Of a stretch of DNA of 64,000 nucleotides, positions 1 through 9,982 are shown piece by piece. Under the pieces are notes generated by a model. That model saw only the letters and a program-made list of their open reading frames with translations. It searched no databases and was not told where the DNA came from. Position 1 is the stretch's first letter. Each line of letters opens with the position of its first letter. Source of the DNA: Aurantiochytrium sp. KH105 (Eukaryota > Sar > Bigyra > Thraustochytrida > Thraustochytriidae); contig BGKB01000090.1 in assembly GCA_003116975.1 (NCBI GenBank), positions 124,001 through 188,000 on the forward strand, read 5' to 3'. A program made the position numbers and the translations under genes.

Positions 1-1168
1 GGCCAGAAACGGCAGAGCCAAGCCTCCTGGCACGGGCCCGCAACGGACGCCGCGTCTGGGCGAGTACCGCGGCTTCCTCGACGGGTGGCTTGTCGGGGTT
101 CGTTGGTTGCAGTGCAGCCGCTCGACGGAGGGCGTTCGGCGTGCGAAGAAGATCGTCCACGCCGCGAGGCCTGCACTGCTTGCTCTAGCTTGCTTGCTCG
201 CTTACCAAAATACGGGGGAAAATGAAAACGCCTTCCGCGACCGCCCCGGGCCCACTGCCGCTGCTGCAGAGCACTTCGCGTCGCCTGAGGCGCTGAGCGC
301 CACGAATCGAAGTGGGTCGAGGTGGCGTGCGGCGTAGCTTGGCATGGGATGGGGTCGCAATTGCCTCGCCTCGCCTCGCCTCGCCTCGCCTCGCCTCGCT
401 CGCAAAAGGGTCAAGATGCGTGTGCCATAAGATGACCGTTAAAAAGGCAGCGTATAGTGAAGTAGGAACTTCCACCTTTGGCAGCTCGAGCCCTGAAAGA
501 CACTCACTGTCACTCTGGTGGCGGGCGCTGCGCGAATGACGCTTAGGCGAGCGAAGAGGTTTTCACTGCTGGCTGGTGTTCCCGTGAGCGACCTGTCTGC
601 ACTGCTGCCTGAAACCATCGCGGCGGCAGCTGCAGCTTCTGGCCCCCTCGGCAGCAGCAGGAACTGCCCAACTGCAGCTCAGAAGTTGTAAGCCCGTGAG
701 AAGCAGTCCAATCTGATCGAGGCGTTTCGTCTCGGTTGCAGGTAGTAAGTAGCCCGAGGGGAAGGGGGAGGGGGAGAGAAAGAATGGAGTACAAAGAGAG
801 GGGGTGGCCATGCACGCGACCACACAGATTTGACAATCGTCCCCCTCTCCGTCCCTCGCGACTGGCAACGGTGAAAATGAAGTCTTTCAGGCCAAGTATA
901 ACCGACACAGAATCAAGCCCACTGCAAAATTGCTTCTCCTCTCTTTTCCTGCACCAACAAGGGGAAAAAGAGGGAAGGAGGGTCGAAATTTGGGGACAAG
1001 AATGTTGTTCCCCATGCGCGCAAGTGCAAAGAGACGGGACCTAAATCTTGAGCTTTTTTCGTGGTTTCTTCGTAAAGGGTACTTTATAAGGGCATACCGA
1101 GCTCAGGCACGGCAGATGCCAGTCAACAAACAAAAACCAGGCTTGCGTACTTTCCGACAAGTCGTAAA
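1..1168. other. Intergenic, left edge
   Basis: No gene is supported here. It contains a pentanucleotide CCTCG array at 364-399 (about seven copies) and a GCTT-type stretch near 178-202. The right end probably carries the 3' untranslated region of the MATE gene. The open frames seen are short, overlap on both strands and are low-complexity. Confidence 0.6.
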
Positions 1169-2794
1169 TCAGGCGAGGGTGGCGAGGTTATTAGCCTCGT
1201 ACGAATCGTCGGTGTTGTCGAACTTGGCAGAAATCGAGCGCGAATACTCCCGCCAGTCCTTGCGAAGGACGCAAATCACCAGCAGCGAATCGAGCAAAAA
1301 GTAAATCACAGGCATGCTCTGCCAAATGCCTAGCACGCCACGATCGAGATACTTGAAAGTGAAGAGTACCAATGGCATCCCAAGCATCCACAGCGACAAG
1401 AGAACCGCATAAGACATTTGCGCTTGGAGTGCTAGCGCGCGGATAAGTCCCGTCGTGACGCCAAAGATGGCGTCACCCAGCAAAAAGACGCACACCCAGG
1501 GCCAAATAGCGTTTGCCTGCTCCTTGACCTGAGGATCATCCGTAAAGCTACTCACGATAGCGTCGCGGAATATGAAAATGCAGATACTAAAGGTGGCCGT
1601 CGTAAGGCAACACGCAATTGTACCAATGCGCGCCACTTTCTTCGCTAGTAACACCTTGCCAACCGCCAAAAGCTGGCCCACCTGCGAAGAAAGTCCAATG
1701 GCATAGCCGAGCGGAATCATAAAGGCCAGAGGAATGAGCGAGTACGCAATCGTGTGCGCCGCAAGGGAGGCGGTGCCAGCCTGACCCGTTATAAAGCATA
1801 CAACCTCCCAAAACCACCACTCTGAGTTCGACATGATCCCCGGAATACCAAGCTGAACGACGAGCCAGGCGCCCTTTTTGTCCAGCAGAGCTTTGCGCCA
1901 GAACTCCACATCGAAACTTGCCGGAAAGGTTTCTGGATGGTGCTGCTTGCCGAAGCGAAAGAGAATAAAAATGAGCAACGCCAAGGTGTTCATGGAAGCA
2001 ACGTGCGCCATTGGTGCGCCCTGAAATCCGAACTCGAAAACCTCCGCAAAAAGATGCACATAGACAGGGTGCATGCACAAAACAAAAACGTATAACCACA
2101 CAAAAGGGAGCGTGACGTTTTGCGCGCGGTAGAAACGAAGAGCACACTCGCAAAACACCAACGCAGGGTACGCAAAGGCGTAAATGTCTAAAAACTCCTT
2201 GGCCAGCGCTGCGGATTCCTCTGGCTGGCCGAGAAAGACCAAAATCTTGTCCATGTACATGAGAATGGGGCCCAACGGCGTGAGAAGGAAGAGACACAAG
2301 AAAAAGGATCGCGCGCAGATCTGGCCCACTTCCCGGTACTGCTTGAGGCTAAAGGCCTGCGGCGTCAACGTCTCCGCGGCGCTCAGCAAGCCCATCACCA
2401 ACGAAAGCACCACGAGATTACCGCTCAGGTTCGCGAGGGAGAATCCCGTCAGTGCCACCGTGCCAAAGTGTCGTCCCACGTAGGTTGACGTGTACGTGTT
2501 CTGCAGCGAGAAGGACAGCTGGATCAGCACCGCTGGCAGCGCAAGTTTGCCAAAGAGCTTGAACTCGGCCATGACGGCCGCAGCGCTCGGCTCCTCCTCT
2601 TCCTCGAAATCGGCCTTGACAATTCCTTTTCCAATCGCTACCTTCTTCCCTGCGCCCTCCTTGGCCAACAGGTCTGCATTCTCCACATCCTGCTCAGTGG
2701 CTGCCTCGGACCCGCGCGTCGTCGCTCCAAGGTCCGTCAGTGCCGCCATCTCGAGTTCCTCTTCATCCCTGCCCGAGCTTGACGTCAACATCAT
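1169..2794 (-). CDS. MATE family efflux transporter
   Basis: This 541-residue protein belongs to the multidrug and toxic compound extrusion (MATE) family, integral membrane antiporters that export organic cations or metabolites using a proton or sodium gradient. An acidic cytosolic N-terminus of about 75 residues is followed by about twelve hydrophobic segments in two similar halves. The first half shows the family pattern around SAAETLTPQAF and the following helix; the second repeats it around AHTIAYSLIPLAFMIPLGYA. The length is normal for eukaryotic MATE proteins. I start at the ATG at 2794, because the open frame further upstream begins only with GTG. It is single-exon. The compartment (plasma membrane or vacuole) and the substrate cannot be told from sequence. 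Confidence 0.9.
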   Translation of the reverse strand: MMLTSSSGRDEEELEMAALTDLGATTRGSEAATEQDVENADLLAKEGAGKKVAIGKGIVKADFEEEEEPSAAAVMAEFKLFGKLALPAVLIQLSFSLQNTYTSTYVGRHFGTVALTGFSLANLSGNLVVLSLVMGLLSAAETLTPQAFSLKQYREVGQICARSFFLCLFLLTPLGPILMYMDKILVFLGQPEESAALAKEFLDIYAFAYPALVFCECALRFYRAQNVTLPFVWLYVFVLCMHPVYVHLFAEVFEFGFQGAPMAHVASMNTLALLIFILFRFGKQHHPETFPASFDVEFWRKALLDKKGAWLVVQLGIPGIMSNSEWWFWEVVCFITGQAGTASLAAHTIAYSLIPLAFMIPLGYAIGLSSQVGQLLAVGKVLLAKKVARIGTIACCLTTATFSICIFIFRDAIVSSFTDDPQVKEQANAIWPWVCVFLLGDAIFGVTTGLIRALALQAQMSYAVLLSLWMLGMPLVLFTFKYLDRGVLGIWQSMPVIYFLLDSLLVICVLRKDWREYSRSISAKFDNTDDSYEANNLATLA

Positions 2795-3684
2795 CTTCTT
2801 CGCGCCGCTTGCCACTTGCCGCGCGCCGCCTTCTCCGGCCGAAACCCGCGCTCGCCGCGCTTGCCTCGCCGCTTCTCTGAAGCGCGTTTGCTAGCCCTCC
2901 GCCACCGGTCTGCGAAGGCGATACCAGCGTGCCGGGGCTGTCGCAAAGGCTGTCGTCGCACCTATTCAACATCCACCCTTGCTCCTGCCCTTGCCCCTGC
3001 CCTTGCTCCTGCTCCAGAAGTACTGGTTCTACTACTGCTTCTCCGCGCTCGAGACCGCCATCCTCTCCGGCGCGCTCCTGCTCCTCGCCTCGCACACCGT
3101 GTATACATATAACGCGCAGGAATCGCTCCTCGCGTCTCCGAGAGCGGCGGCGTCTTCTCCGACACCGGCGGCGAGGTCGGGGAACACGGCTTCCGTTGGC
3201 GGCGCAGGCTGCAGGAAGAAGGGCGACATGCCCGCGGGAAGGGCGCGGACGCGGAGAGAGAGCACGTGCGTCAATCAGTTCGAGGAAAGGCAACTTTGGA
3301 CGGAAAACTTGGGCTTGGCGTGCCGAGGCTTGCCTCGGTGACCACCCACCAAAATTGGAGTCGAAAAACTCCAACTCGTCGCCTTGGCTTGCTTGGGTGC
3401 GTGGGTTCACTGTCAGTCGGGAAAAGCATCCCGGCCGTGCAGTGGTAAAGTGTGATGCATGCATGCACGTGCAAGTATGCGACGCCGGCAAGGACTTTTG
3501 ATCCAACCTCGCGTGATACGAGGCCATAATGCGAACGGAAGCGGAGGAGGCGACCAAGGCTGCAGCAGCGCAGGGATAATTGCCCTAACTGTTGAAGATG
3601 GCAGGTTCAAGTCGGTTGGCGCGATTGGTTGCATGCGAAGAATACGGATGCCAAAAAAAAGGTTCTTTATCTAGCTATAGCTAA
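2795..3684. other. Intergenic between MATE and TANGO6-like genes
   Basis: This holds the presumed promoter and 5' leader of the MATE gene and the 3' end of the TANGO6-like gene. A short hexanucleotide-like array alternating CCTTGC and TCCTGC lies at about 2976-3015. A frame on the minus strand (2763-3557) is open but Arg/Ser-rich, starts without ATG and overlaps the MATE gene, so it is not called. Confidence 0.5.
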
Positions 3685-6600
3685 CTAGAGCTCCTCAATG
3701 CCGAGACTGACGCGAAGCACCTTGTCCTGCTGGTCCGGAAAGGCGAATCTGCGCATGAGGCCATCGAGCACACCGCGAGCACGGTCGCAATGAAACCGCA
3801 CCACGCGGTCCTCATCACGATCGCCCGTGTCATTGATGATGCGCATGGCCTCGCGAAGGTCCGCAGGGATTTCTTGCAAGCCCTGCGTTCCCTCGACGGC
3901 AGCAGCGCCTTCGACCACCTTGAGCAGCACATAGGCTGCGGCGCGTCGCGCAGAGACAGACTTGTCAAACGTCATGACGCCCTTGGCAAGCGCCACGGCG
4001 CCTTGCGCGTACTGAAAGGCAGCCCAGGGCGCCAAGGCGCAGAGATCCGCCAGATTCGAGAGACAGCTCGTGCGGTACATGTCGGCCAGCTCCGCAGGAG
4101 GCTTGGCGACAGGGCGTTCCCGCCTCGTTCCAGCCGACGAGGTCACATAACGTCCCTGAGCATCCACGTGCCCGGAACCTTGCGTCGAAGCAACCGCCGT
4201 TCGACCTGAGGCCCCGAGGCAAAAAGCACGAATCAGCCGAGGCGCGAACGCAGGGAGCATTTCGCCAGCGCGCTTTGCCGCGCTCGCCAAAGCTTCGCCC
4301 AGGCGTATTCGAACCGTGATTGGGACGCTGTTCTCGTCCAAAAAGAGATCGACAAGCTTGGGAAACAAGTCGCGCGGGTACCGCGTGCTCGCCGTCGCAA
4401 TGGCACGCACGCACGTCAGGTAAACGTACGAGTCATCATCTTGAAGCGTGGCGACCAAGGTATTGACAATGCCTTCAAAGTGCTGCTCACTCGGCCGCAA
4501 GGACCCTGTCATTATCGCCGAGAGCTTGTCGAGGCCCATGGCACGCACGGGCGGGTCTTTGCTACGGAGGTCGTTGTCTGCCTCGGCAATGCGACGACCG
4601 ATCGGATCAATCGTTTCAACTTCGTCCGATGCTTCGGCGCGTCGGTTCTGCGGGGTCCACCGCGATTCACCGTCGCCGCCATGACGCTGCGTCGGCGTTG
4701 TTAAAATAGCTACGCGAACTGCACCAGCAAGTTCGGCAATTTCCCCAGCCAGGGCGCGAACGGATGCTTGCGCGTTTTCTTGGGCATGCAAAGGGTCGAT
4801 CGATCCGACGATATTCTTGTCCACTCGCTGTTGTCCCCGCTGCTGATGCTGCTGCTGTCCGATGATTTGGTCGACCACGTCGGGTTCACCCATACGTCCA
4901 AGCGCCGACAGAGGCGCTAGCATTTCCTCAAGGACCCGGAATCGCGAGAACTGTGACGTTGGTGCCGCATCCGTCTTTGAGATGTCCTTTGACCGAGGGA
5001 CGTCCGGCCACAAGTCTGCGTTGGCATCCCCTGATGCCAGCGACGCAGCCATGGCCAGCGCCACCGGAGCAATCTCGAGCGCGAAACCGGCGCGACCGCC
5101 CGACCCCGCGTGGCGATTCTCCGTTTCCTGATAGGCTGCGTCTTCATGGCGCCAAAGACCGAGCGCGTGTGCACATGCACGAAGCAGACGTGCGATTCCG
5201 CGCGCGACAGATTCCACATCAACATGATCACGCGAAAGGGCAAAGGTTGACTGCACCTCGAGCAAGCCCTGCACCAGCGCCACATCAGCAGCAACTTGGG
5301 GATCAAGCTCGGCATCGCCCTGGTTTTGATCGTCAAGGATCCGCGCAATGCCTTCCAAAGACTGCGCAAAAAGACCATTTTGAAGCGCTGCGGCGCGTGA
5401 GTGTCGGCCGACAACTTGCAAGACGAGATGCGCACGCGAGGTGGGATCCAATCCCTCCGTATAGGCGACATCCTCATTGTCATCATGCTCTGGAAGAATC
5501 CCGTCACTGACAGAGATGGACGGCGCATGTCCTAGCAATGAGGCATCGTCCTCGCTTGTGGCCAAACTTTCGAGCAGCACGAGGCCACCCGAAGTCGATC
5601 GACGCAGCGCGAGCCGGCGGGTCTTGCCCTCTGTGTACCAGCCAGACGCACCCGAAATGGCAGCAAACTTGCGCACAAGGCGTACACCAGCATCTGCATC
5701 AACGTGGTCGAGCCAAAGTCGTACAAGTGCCTGTGCCTCACCTTCGCCGCGACAGTTCTTGATTGAAGCAAAGTGCATGATTTCCAATGCAGGCGTCAAA
5801 ACCACCTCGAGGATTTTGAGGAGGGCAGGGTCTGGTGGGGCAGCAGCCATGAGAATGCGGGCAAATTCGAGCGCCTGCAAGATGGCCGTCTCCTCGCTTG
5901 GCTGACCGAGCGCCTTAACCAGCGGCTGTAACACTTGCTCTGAAGCCAGGCCAGCATCAACGCGCGCGAGTTCGTTGACGGTCATGACTGCAGAGCGACG
6001 TACGAGTGCGCCGCGAGTCTTGTCTGTGTCTTGCAAACTGCCGCGAATGAGATCCACGAGCTGGCCGGCAACGGCTGGACGACTTTCGGGTTTTTGCACA
6101 AGAAGACCAGAAACTTGCTGGAAGGCTTGAATGTTGCCATGCGGAACGTTGGTAAGCATCGTGGTCATGACTGCGAGCACGCCCCCGCGCTTGGGCACCA
6201 AGGCCGAGAGTCGCCTACCTAGTGCGCCGCGCAAAGCACTTTGGCGCGGCGAAGATTTACCGGCAGTCAAAAGTGTCTGCGCATACTTGGCCTGCAGTTG
6301 CAACGCGCGTAAATAACCAGTGACGTGCAATCTTGTGCCTCGGATCTCCTCAAGCACGGGATGTCCGAGCGCCACTGCAATGAGGCATCTGTCCCCAAGA
6401 TATCGGTCTTGGAGAAATTGTGCATACATGGGTGTCTGACAAAATGCGTCAAGGACTTGAGCGGTGTCCTCGCACAAGCTGCGATTGCTAAAGTATTTTG
6501 CAAAACCTCGATTCCGGATCGTCTCATCGAGCCTGAGCGAGGACGGTGTGTCGCGCCCCGTTGACCACACCGTTGGGTCTGGTTCGAGGCCAAAGACGCC

Positions 6601-6891
6601 CTGGTCTGATGCTAGCGCTAAATATGGATATACTGTCCAGCACAGGAGTATTTCAAGCAACACCTGCACGCTGACCTGTTGTGCCACGCTAATCATGGCC
6701 TCCTTGGGCACCTGCGAAGGCGGCGGCGTTGGGCCGGTCGTCTTGTCGACATTGTTCATGGGCTCCGCCTCGCGTCGTGCCGCGAGCTCTGCGCGCAGGA
6801 GCTCCAGGCAGCGCTCGCAGTGCGCGCGGAGCTCGTCTGCGCTTGCTCCGCGCGCCGCTTCGGACCGAACGAAGGCCGTCGCATCCTCCAT
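3685..6891 (-). CDS. TANGO6: TANGO6/RTP1-like HEAT-repeat protein
   Basis: This 1068-residue, all-helical protein resembles TANGO6 (yeast Rtp1), a HEAT-repeat cytosolic factor linked to nuclear import of RNA polymerase II and, in flies, to Golgi organisation. The clearest signature is in the C-terminal third, where a run containing DPPVRAMGLDKLSAIM is followed by a HEAT pair around LQDDDSYVYLTCVRAIA. These match the C-terminal RTP1 domains. The length is close to human TANGO6. The open frame extends 60 residues upstream but begins with TTG and is low-complexity. The ATG at 6891 gives a sensible start and follows a GCTT-rich leader. Single exon. The family call rests on the C-terminal third; the N-terminal half is only recognisable as helical repeats. 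Confidence 0.75.
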   Translation of the reverse strand: MEDATAFVRSEAARGASADELRAHCERCLELLRAELAARREAEPMNNVDKTTGPTPPPSQVPKEAMISVAQQVSVQVLLEILLCWTVYPYLALASDQGVFGLEPDPTVWSTGRDTPSSLRLDETIRNRGFAKYFSNRSLCEDTAQVLDAFCQTPMYAQFLQDRYLGDRCLIAVALGHPVLEEIRGTRLHVTGYLRALQLQAKYAQTLLTAGKSSPRQSALRGALGRRLSALVPKRGGVLAVMTTMLTNVPHGNIQAFQQVSGLLVQKPESRPAVAGQLVDLIRGSLQDTDKTRGALVRRSAVMTVNELARVDAGLASEQVLQPLVKALGQPSEETAILQALEFARILMAAAPPDPALLKILEVVLTPALEIMHFASIKNCRGEGEAQALVRLWLDHVDADAGVRLVRKFAAISGASGWYTEGKTRRLALRRSTSGGLVLLESLATSEDDASLLGHAPSISVSDGILPEHDDNEDVAYTEGLDPTSRAHLVLQVVGRHSRAAALQNGLFAQSLEGIARILDDQNQGDAELDPQVAADVALVQGLLEVQSTFALSRDHVDVESVARGIARLLRACAHALGLWRHEDAAYQETENRHAGSGGRAGFALEIAPVALAMAASLASGDANADLWPDVPRSKDISKTDAAPTSQFSRFRVLEEMLAPLSALGRMGEPDVVDQIIGQQQHQQRGQQRVDKNIVGSIDPLHAQENAQASVRALAGEIAELAGAVRVAILTTPTQRHGGDGESRWTPQNRRAEASDEVETIDPIGRRIAEADNDLRSKDPPVRAMGLDKLSAIMTGSLRPSEQHFEGIVNTLVATLQDDDSYVYLTCVRAIATASTRYPRDLFPKLVDLFLDENSVPITVRIRLGEALASAAKRAGEMLPAFAPRLIRAFCLGASGRTAVASTQGSGHVDAQGRYVTSSAGTRRERPVAKPPAELADMYRTSCLSNLADLCALAPWAAFQYAQGAVALAKGVMTFDKSVSARRAAAYVLLKVVEGAAAVEGTQGLQEIPADLREAMRIINDTGDRDEDRVVRFHCDRARGVLDGLMRRFAFPDQQDKVLRVSLGIEEL

Positions 6892-7192
6892 AGTTTTCGA
6901 GAATTCGGGGTTTGCTTGCTTTTGCTTGCTTGCTTGCTCCCGCTTGCCAAAGGTTTGGCTCGGCTTGACCAAATAAACAAAAGGAGGACAAGGAAAACAA
7001 GGAGAAGCTTGAGGAGAGTGGTTTGGGGGGGGGGGGAAGTGGGGTAGTAAAGCGATTGCGCAAAATGCCAACCACTAGATCTTTAGACGAAAAGCGAAAA
7101 AACAAGGAAGAGGGTGTTTGGTTGTTGGCAAGCCTATGAAAAGGTTCAGGGAAAGTTAAGAAAAGGTTATACTTGGTTGTTTTGACGAATGA
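6892..7192. other. Short intergenic with GCTT repeat and G-run
   Basis: The 5' leader of the TANGO6-like gene contains a TTGCTTGC-type repeat (6909-6940, plus-strand reading) and a G-run at about 7023-7036. Neither a gene nor a clear core promoter is visible. Confidence 0.5.
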
Positions 7193-8536
7193 TCATGCGT
7201 AGGACTCGTTCCCTCGAACAGCTCGCTTTCGTTCGAGCCCGCCTTGAATCGTTGCTGCTAGGTGACCCTTGCGAGCTGCGTCACGAGGCTGTGGACCGCA
7301 AATGTCCTCAACCTGGAAAGTGTTGCGACCAAAGAACTTGCGCGTGGCGCGCGGCGTGTCGAGCGCATCAAGAGCTTCCCAGCTGGGAAACTCGTGCTGG
7401 AGAAAGGCAAAAGCCTTGCGGGAAATGATGTTTGCGTCCGTCCGGAACTCGAGAATGGAGTGTGTTGCAGCATCGACACGAAGCACTCGTTGGACTAATG
7501 CGTGGACAAAGCCGCAGTAGGCGTGCTCGTCGAGCTTGTTGACGAACATGTCGGCAAGCAAGAAAAAGGAAGCAGAGAGCTTGGCAAAGGTCAGCGTGTC
7601 TTTGCCCTGCGCATCGAGTGCCCAGTCTCGCTCGGCGAGCTCGTAGCCGTAGCCTGCGTCGTGGTAGCCGAGAATGGCAATCTGCAGTTTTCGACACAAA
7701 AGCAGATATCCTTCTCGCGAGAGCGTATTGTTTTCATCAATGTCGGCTGCAAGCCAAAAGAGCGTAACAAGAGCATTGAACTGCGGACTCTCGCGAAAGG
7801 ACTCCCGCATGAGCACTGCGCGGTCCGAGGCGAAAGACCGGCTCAACGCTGCGCGTTTTTCTTTGAGCACGGAATCATTGTTCTCGATAAAGTCTTGAAT
7901 GCGGCGACGGATATCGCGCACTTTGGGCCGGTGGCCAAAGAGAGCCAGAATGTCGGCGTCAAAGCTCGAGTCGTGCGATTTGAGGTCATCGAAAGAGAGA
8001 CGACGCTTTGCGGACCTGATGTAGTCGGCATTCATGTCTGCGAGCCAGCTTGGCGTGGGGTAGACTTCGGGCGCCTCGTCCTCCACCACACTCGCTTTGG
8101 AGCGGAATGGGTCGCTACTACGACGGGCCTGCGTCTGGGCGTTCTTGCGGACAAGCAAGTCGACGAACTCGAGACCAAGCACACTTCGACGCTGAAGAAA
8201 GGGCTCCCACTCGCTTTCGCCATTTTGCATGCGCGGAAGCGTTGGTTTGAGCTCAAAGAGTCCGCACAGACTTCCTTGTCGGAGCTGTTTCTCCATGTGT
8301 CTGCGTCTCGCTTCAGCAGCGCGTCGTGCGTTCTCTTCTTCTTGTTCTTTTGCAGCCTTGCTCGCCGCGACGACTGCCGCTTTGCGTGCAGTTGTGGTTC
8401 GCAAAAAGAGCGCCGTCGGCCCGAGTTCGCCATAAATCTCTTGCGGGCTCTTTTCCGACGCCTTAATCTCCTCCGAGGATCTCTCGTCGACGGCGTCCAT
8501 GCTCTGCAATTTGCTTTCGAGCTCAAGGTCGCCCAT
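7193..8536 (-). CDS. EF-hand-like protein of a protist family
   Basis: This 447-residue soluble protein has a charged helical stretch at about residues 55-90, an unclassified middle, and a degenerate EF-hand centred on DIDENNTLSREGY. That loop has acidic or polar ligands at positions 1, 3, 5, 7 and 9 but Gly at position 12, where Glu is usual, so calcium binding may be weak. Downstream, a segment containing FFLLADMFVNKLDEHAY resembles the FELADxW module that follows EF-hands in a protein family of oomycetes, ciliates and relatives. The ATG at 8536 is the first in frame. Function is unknown; a calcium-responsive or cytoskeletal role is only a guess. Confidence 0.7.
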   Translation of the reverse strand: MGDLELESKLQSMDAVDERSSEEIKASEKSPQEIYGELGPTALFLRTTTARKAAVVAASKAAKEQEEENARRAAEARRRHMEKQLRQGSLCGLFELKPTLPRMQNGESEWEPFLQRRSVLGLEFVDLLVRKNAQTQARRSSDPFRSKASVVEDEAPEVYPTPSWLADMNADYIRSAKRRLSFDDLKSHDSSFDADILALFGHRPKVRDIRRRIQDFIENNDSVLKEKRAALSRSFASDRAVLMRESFRESPQFNALVTLFWLAADIDENNTLSREGYLLLCRKLQIAILGYHDAGYGYELAERDWALDAQGKDTLTFAKLSASFFLLADMFVNKLDEHAYCGFVHALVQRVLRVDAATHSILEFRTDANIISRKAFAFLQHEFPSWEALDALDTPRATRKFFGRNTFQVEDICGPQPRDAARKGHLAATIQGGLERKRAVRGNESYA

Positions 8537-9151
8537 CCTGCTCTTCTTGACAGGCTAGTTTGCGCGCGCAGTGCCAAAACACGTCACCGATGTCTCTCCA
8601 CGACACACGATACCCGCTCGAGAAGCAGAGTAAAGCGAGCCTGACTCGCCCACCGAGCCGACCGTCTCCCGACACGCCCTCTCGCAACTCGCAAATTGCC
8701 TCGGCGCCTGCGCCACTTTCGAGCCTCCTTTTCCTCGCGCCAAAAGCCTCCGCGCGACGGCCCGCCCAGGCGCGCGTTCCCAACGAAGAGTCGAGCACGC
8801 GTGCACACCCCCTTTGGGGCGCGCGGCGCGAACGACCCATCCGCCCTCTATAATAAAAAAGGAAGGAAATAAAATAGAAAAGGGTTGCGCACTCTTTACG
8901 GAAAAAGGGTTGCGCACGCCGCGAGGTGACTGGGTGGGTGGTGGTGCAGCAGACTCGAGACGCCGTGCGCGTTGGCGGCGACCTGCGCGGGGAGAGCGGC
9001 GCCGCGTACCGCGTGAAGACGCAGCTGGGCGGAAGACGAGGACGCCCGCGTCAACCTTCGCTTCCCCCTTCCCGGCCGCGCGCCGCCGAGGGCGGGGAAA
9101 GAGGAAAGCGAGCAGCTCGCGGAACCGGCAGAGGAGAACGAGGCGAGGACC
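8537..9151. other. Divergent intergenic promoter region
   Basis: This spacer separates two genes transcribed away from each other, so it should hold both promoters. It is GC-rich at both ends with a short A-rich patch at about 8850-8885. No TATA-like element or conserved site could be assigned with confidence. Confidence 0.5.
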
Positions 9152-9982
9152 ATGGGCCGCGTGTCCAGGTACAAGCGCGCGAAGCAGACCTTTGACGTGG
9201 AGAATCTGTTCGGGAAGGTGAGCTCGCGGGACGATCCGATCTCGGAAAAGGCTGAAGCGCGGCCACGTGGAAAAGACGCGCGCGCGGCGCGAGGAAAGCT
9301 CTTGCTCAAATTTGATGCGAACGGCGAACCGCTCAGCGGCCCCAACCTCGAGGAACGCAAGAAAAGAAAGCTAGAGGCTGCCGCGCGACGTGGCAACAAG
9401 AAGACAAACGGCAAGAATAGCGACAATGCTGGAAGAATTGAAATGGACCCTGCAGGCTTCAAGATCGAAGGCAAGCGGAAGAACGAGTCGTTTCGTGAAT
9501 TTCATGCGCGCGTGAACCGAGCCACGCAAGAAGAGCTTACGCGTCAGCGCAAGGGCACAACGCGAGCTTCCGCCAAGGGCAAGGAGTATCTTCGACGCAA
9601 GAAGGAGAAGGAAAGGGAGCGCAAGTTGAATAAGCAACGTGAGCGCGAGGGCGACATGGATGAACGCGAGCGTCGCATTTATCAGCAGGAGGAGCGCAGC
9701 AAGCGTCGCCGCGTCAACGATGTGGCCGACGCGCCTCCCGAGTTTGAGGCCTCTCACATGCTACGGAAGCATGCATCGAATCCGTCGACGAATCGAGACC
9801 GTTTTGCAAAGCTGAGCTTCGCTGTACCTACGGGCGGAAGCAGCTCGAGCAGCTCGAGCAGCGGTGCGCAAGGCGGAAAGAAATCTGACTACGAAAAGCT
9901 GCAACTCGAGCAAATGCGCGAGCGTGTGCAAGCTCGCTATGCGGAGATTCGCAAGCGTCGTCGAGAACAGTCGACCCTGTGA
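9152..9982 (+). CDS. CCDC137-like basic nuclear/nucleolar protein
   Basis: This 276-residue, very basic protein is rich in Lys, Arg and Glu. The segment containing NESFREFHARVNRATQEEL resembles the core of the CCDC137 family, coiled-coil chromatin- and nucleolus-associated proteins. A charged helix (about residues 145-190) and an RRRVND stretch follow, then a poly-Ser linker (residues 231-238) and a final KLQLEQMRERVQARYAEI helix. Several short basic clusters could act as nuclear localisation signals. The ATG at 9152 has a purine at -3. Single exon. Low-complexity composition makes family assignment less secure than for enzymes; a ribosome-biogenesis factor is the main alternative. Confidence 0.65.
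   Translation: MGRVSRYKRAKQTFDVENLFGKVSSRDDPISEKAEARPRGKDARAARGKLLLKFDANGEPLSGPNLEERKKRKLEAAARRGNKKTNGKNSDNAGRIEMDPAGFKIEGKRKNESFREFHARVNRATQEELTRQRKGTTRASAKGKEYLRRKKEKERERKLNKQREREGDMDERERRIYQQEERSKRRRVNDVADAPPEFEASHMLRKHASNPSTNRDRFAKLSFAVPTGGSSSSSSSSGAQGGKKSDYEKLQLEQMRERVQARYAEIRKRRREQSTL

Noticed and set aside
2763-3557. 264-residue minus-strand open frame upstream of the MATE gene
   Set aside because: Overlaps the MATE coding region, starts without ATG, Arg/Ser/Gln low-complexity with no domain; composition-driven.
3590-3640. tRNA-like GGTTCAAGTC box
   Set aside because: No matching A-box upstream and no cloverleaf could be folded; chance match.
3685-7071. Longer TANGO6-like frame with 60 extra N-terminal residues
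   Set aside because: Begins with TTG and the extension is Pro/Ser-rich; the ATG at 6891 gives a complete protein.
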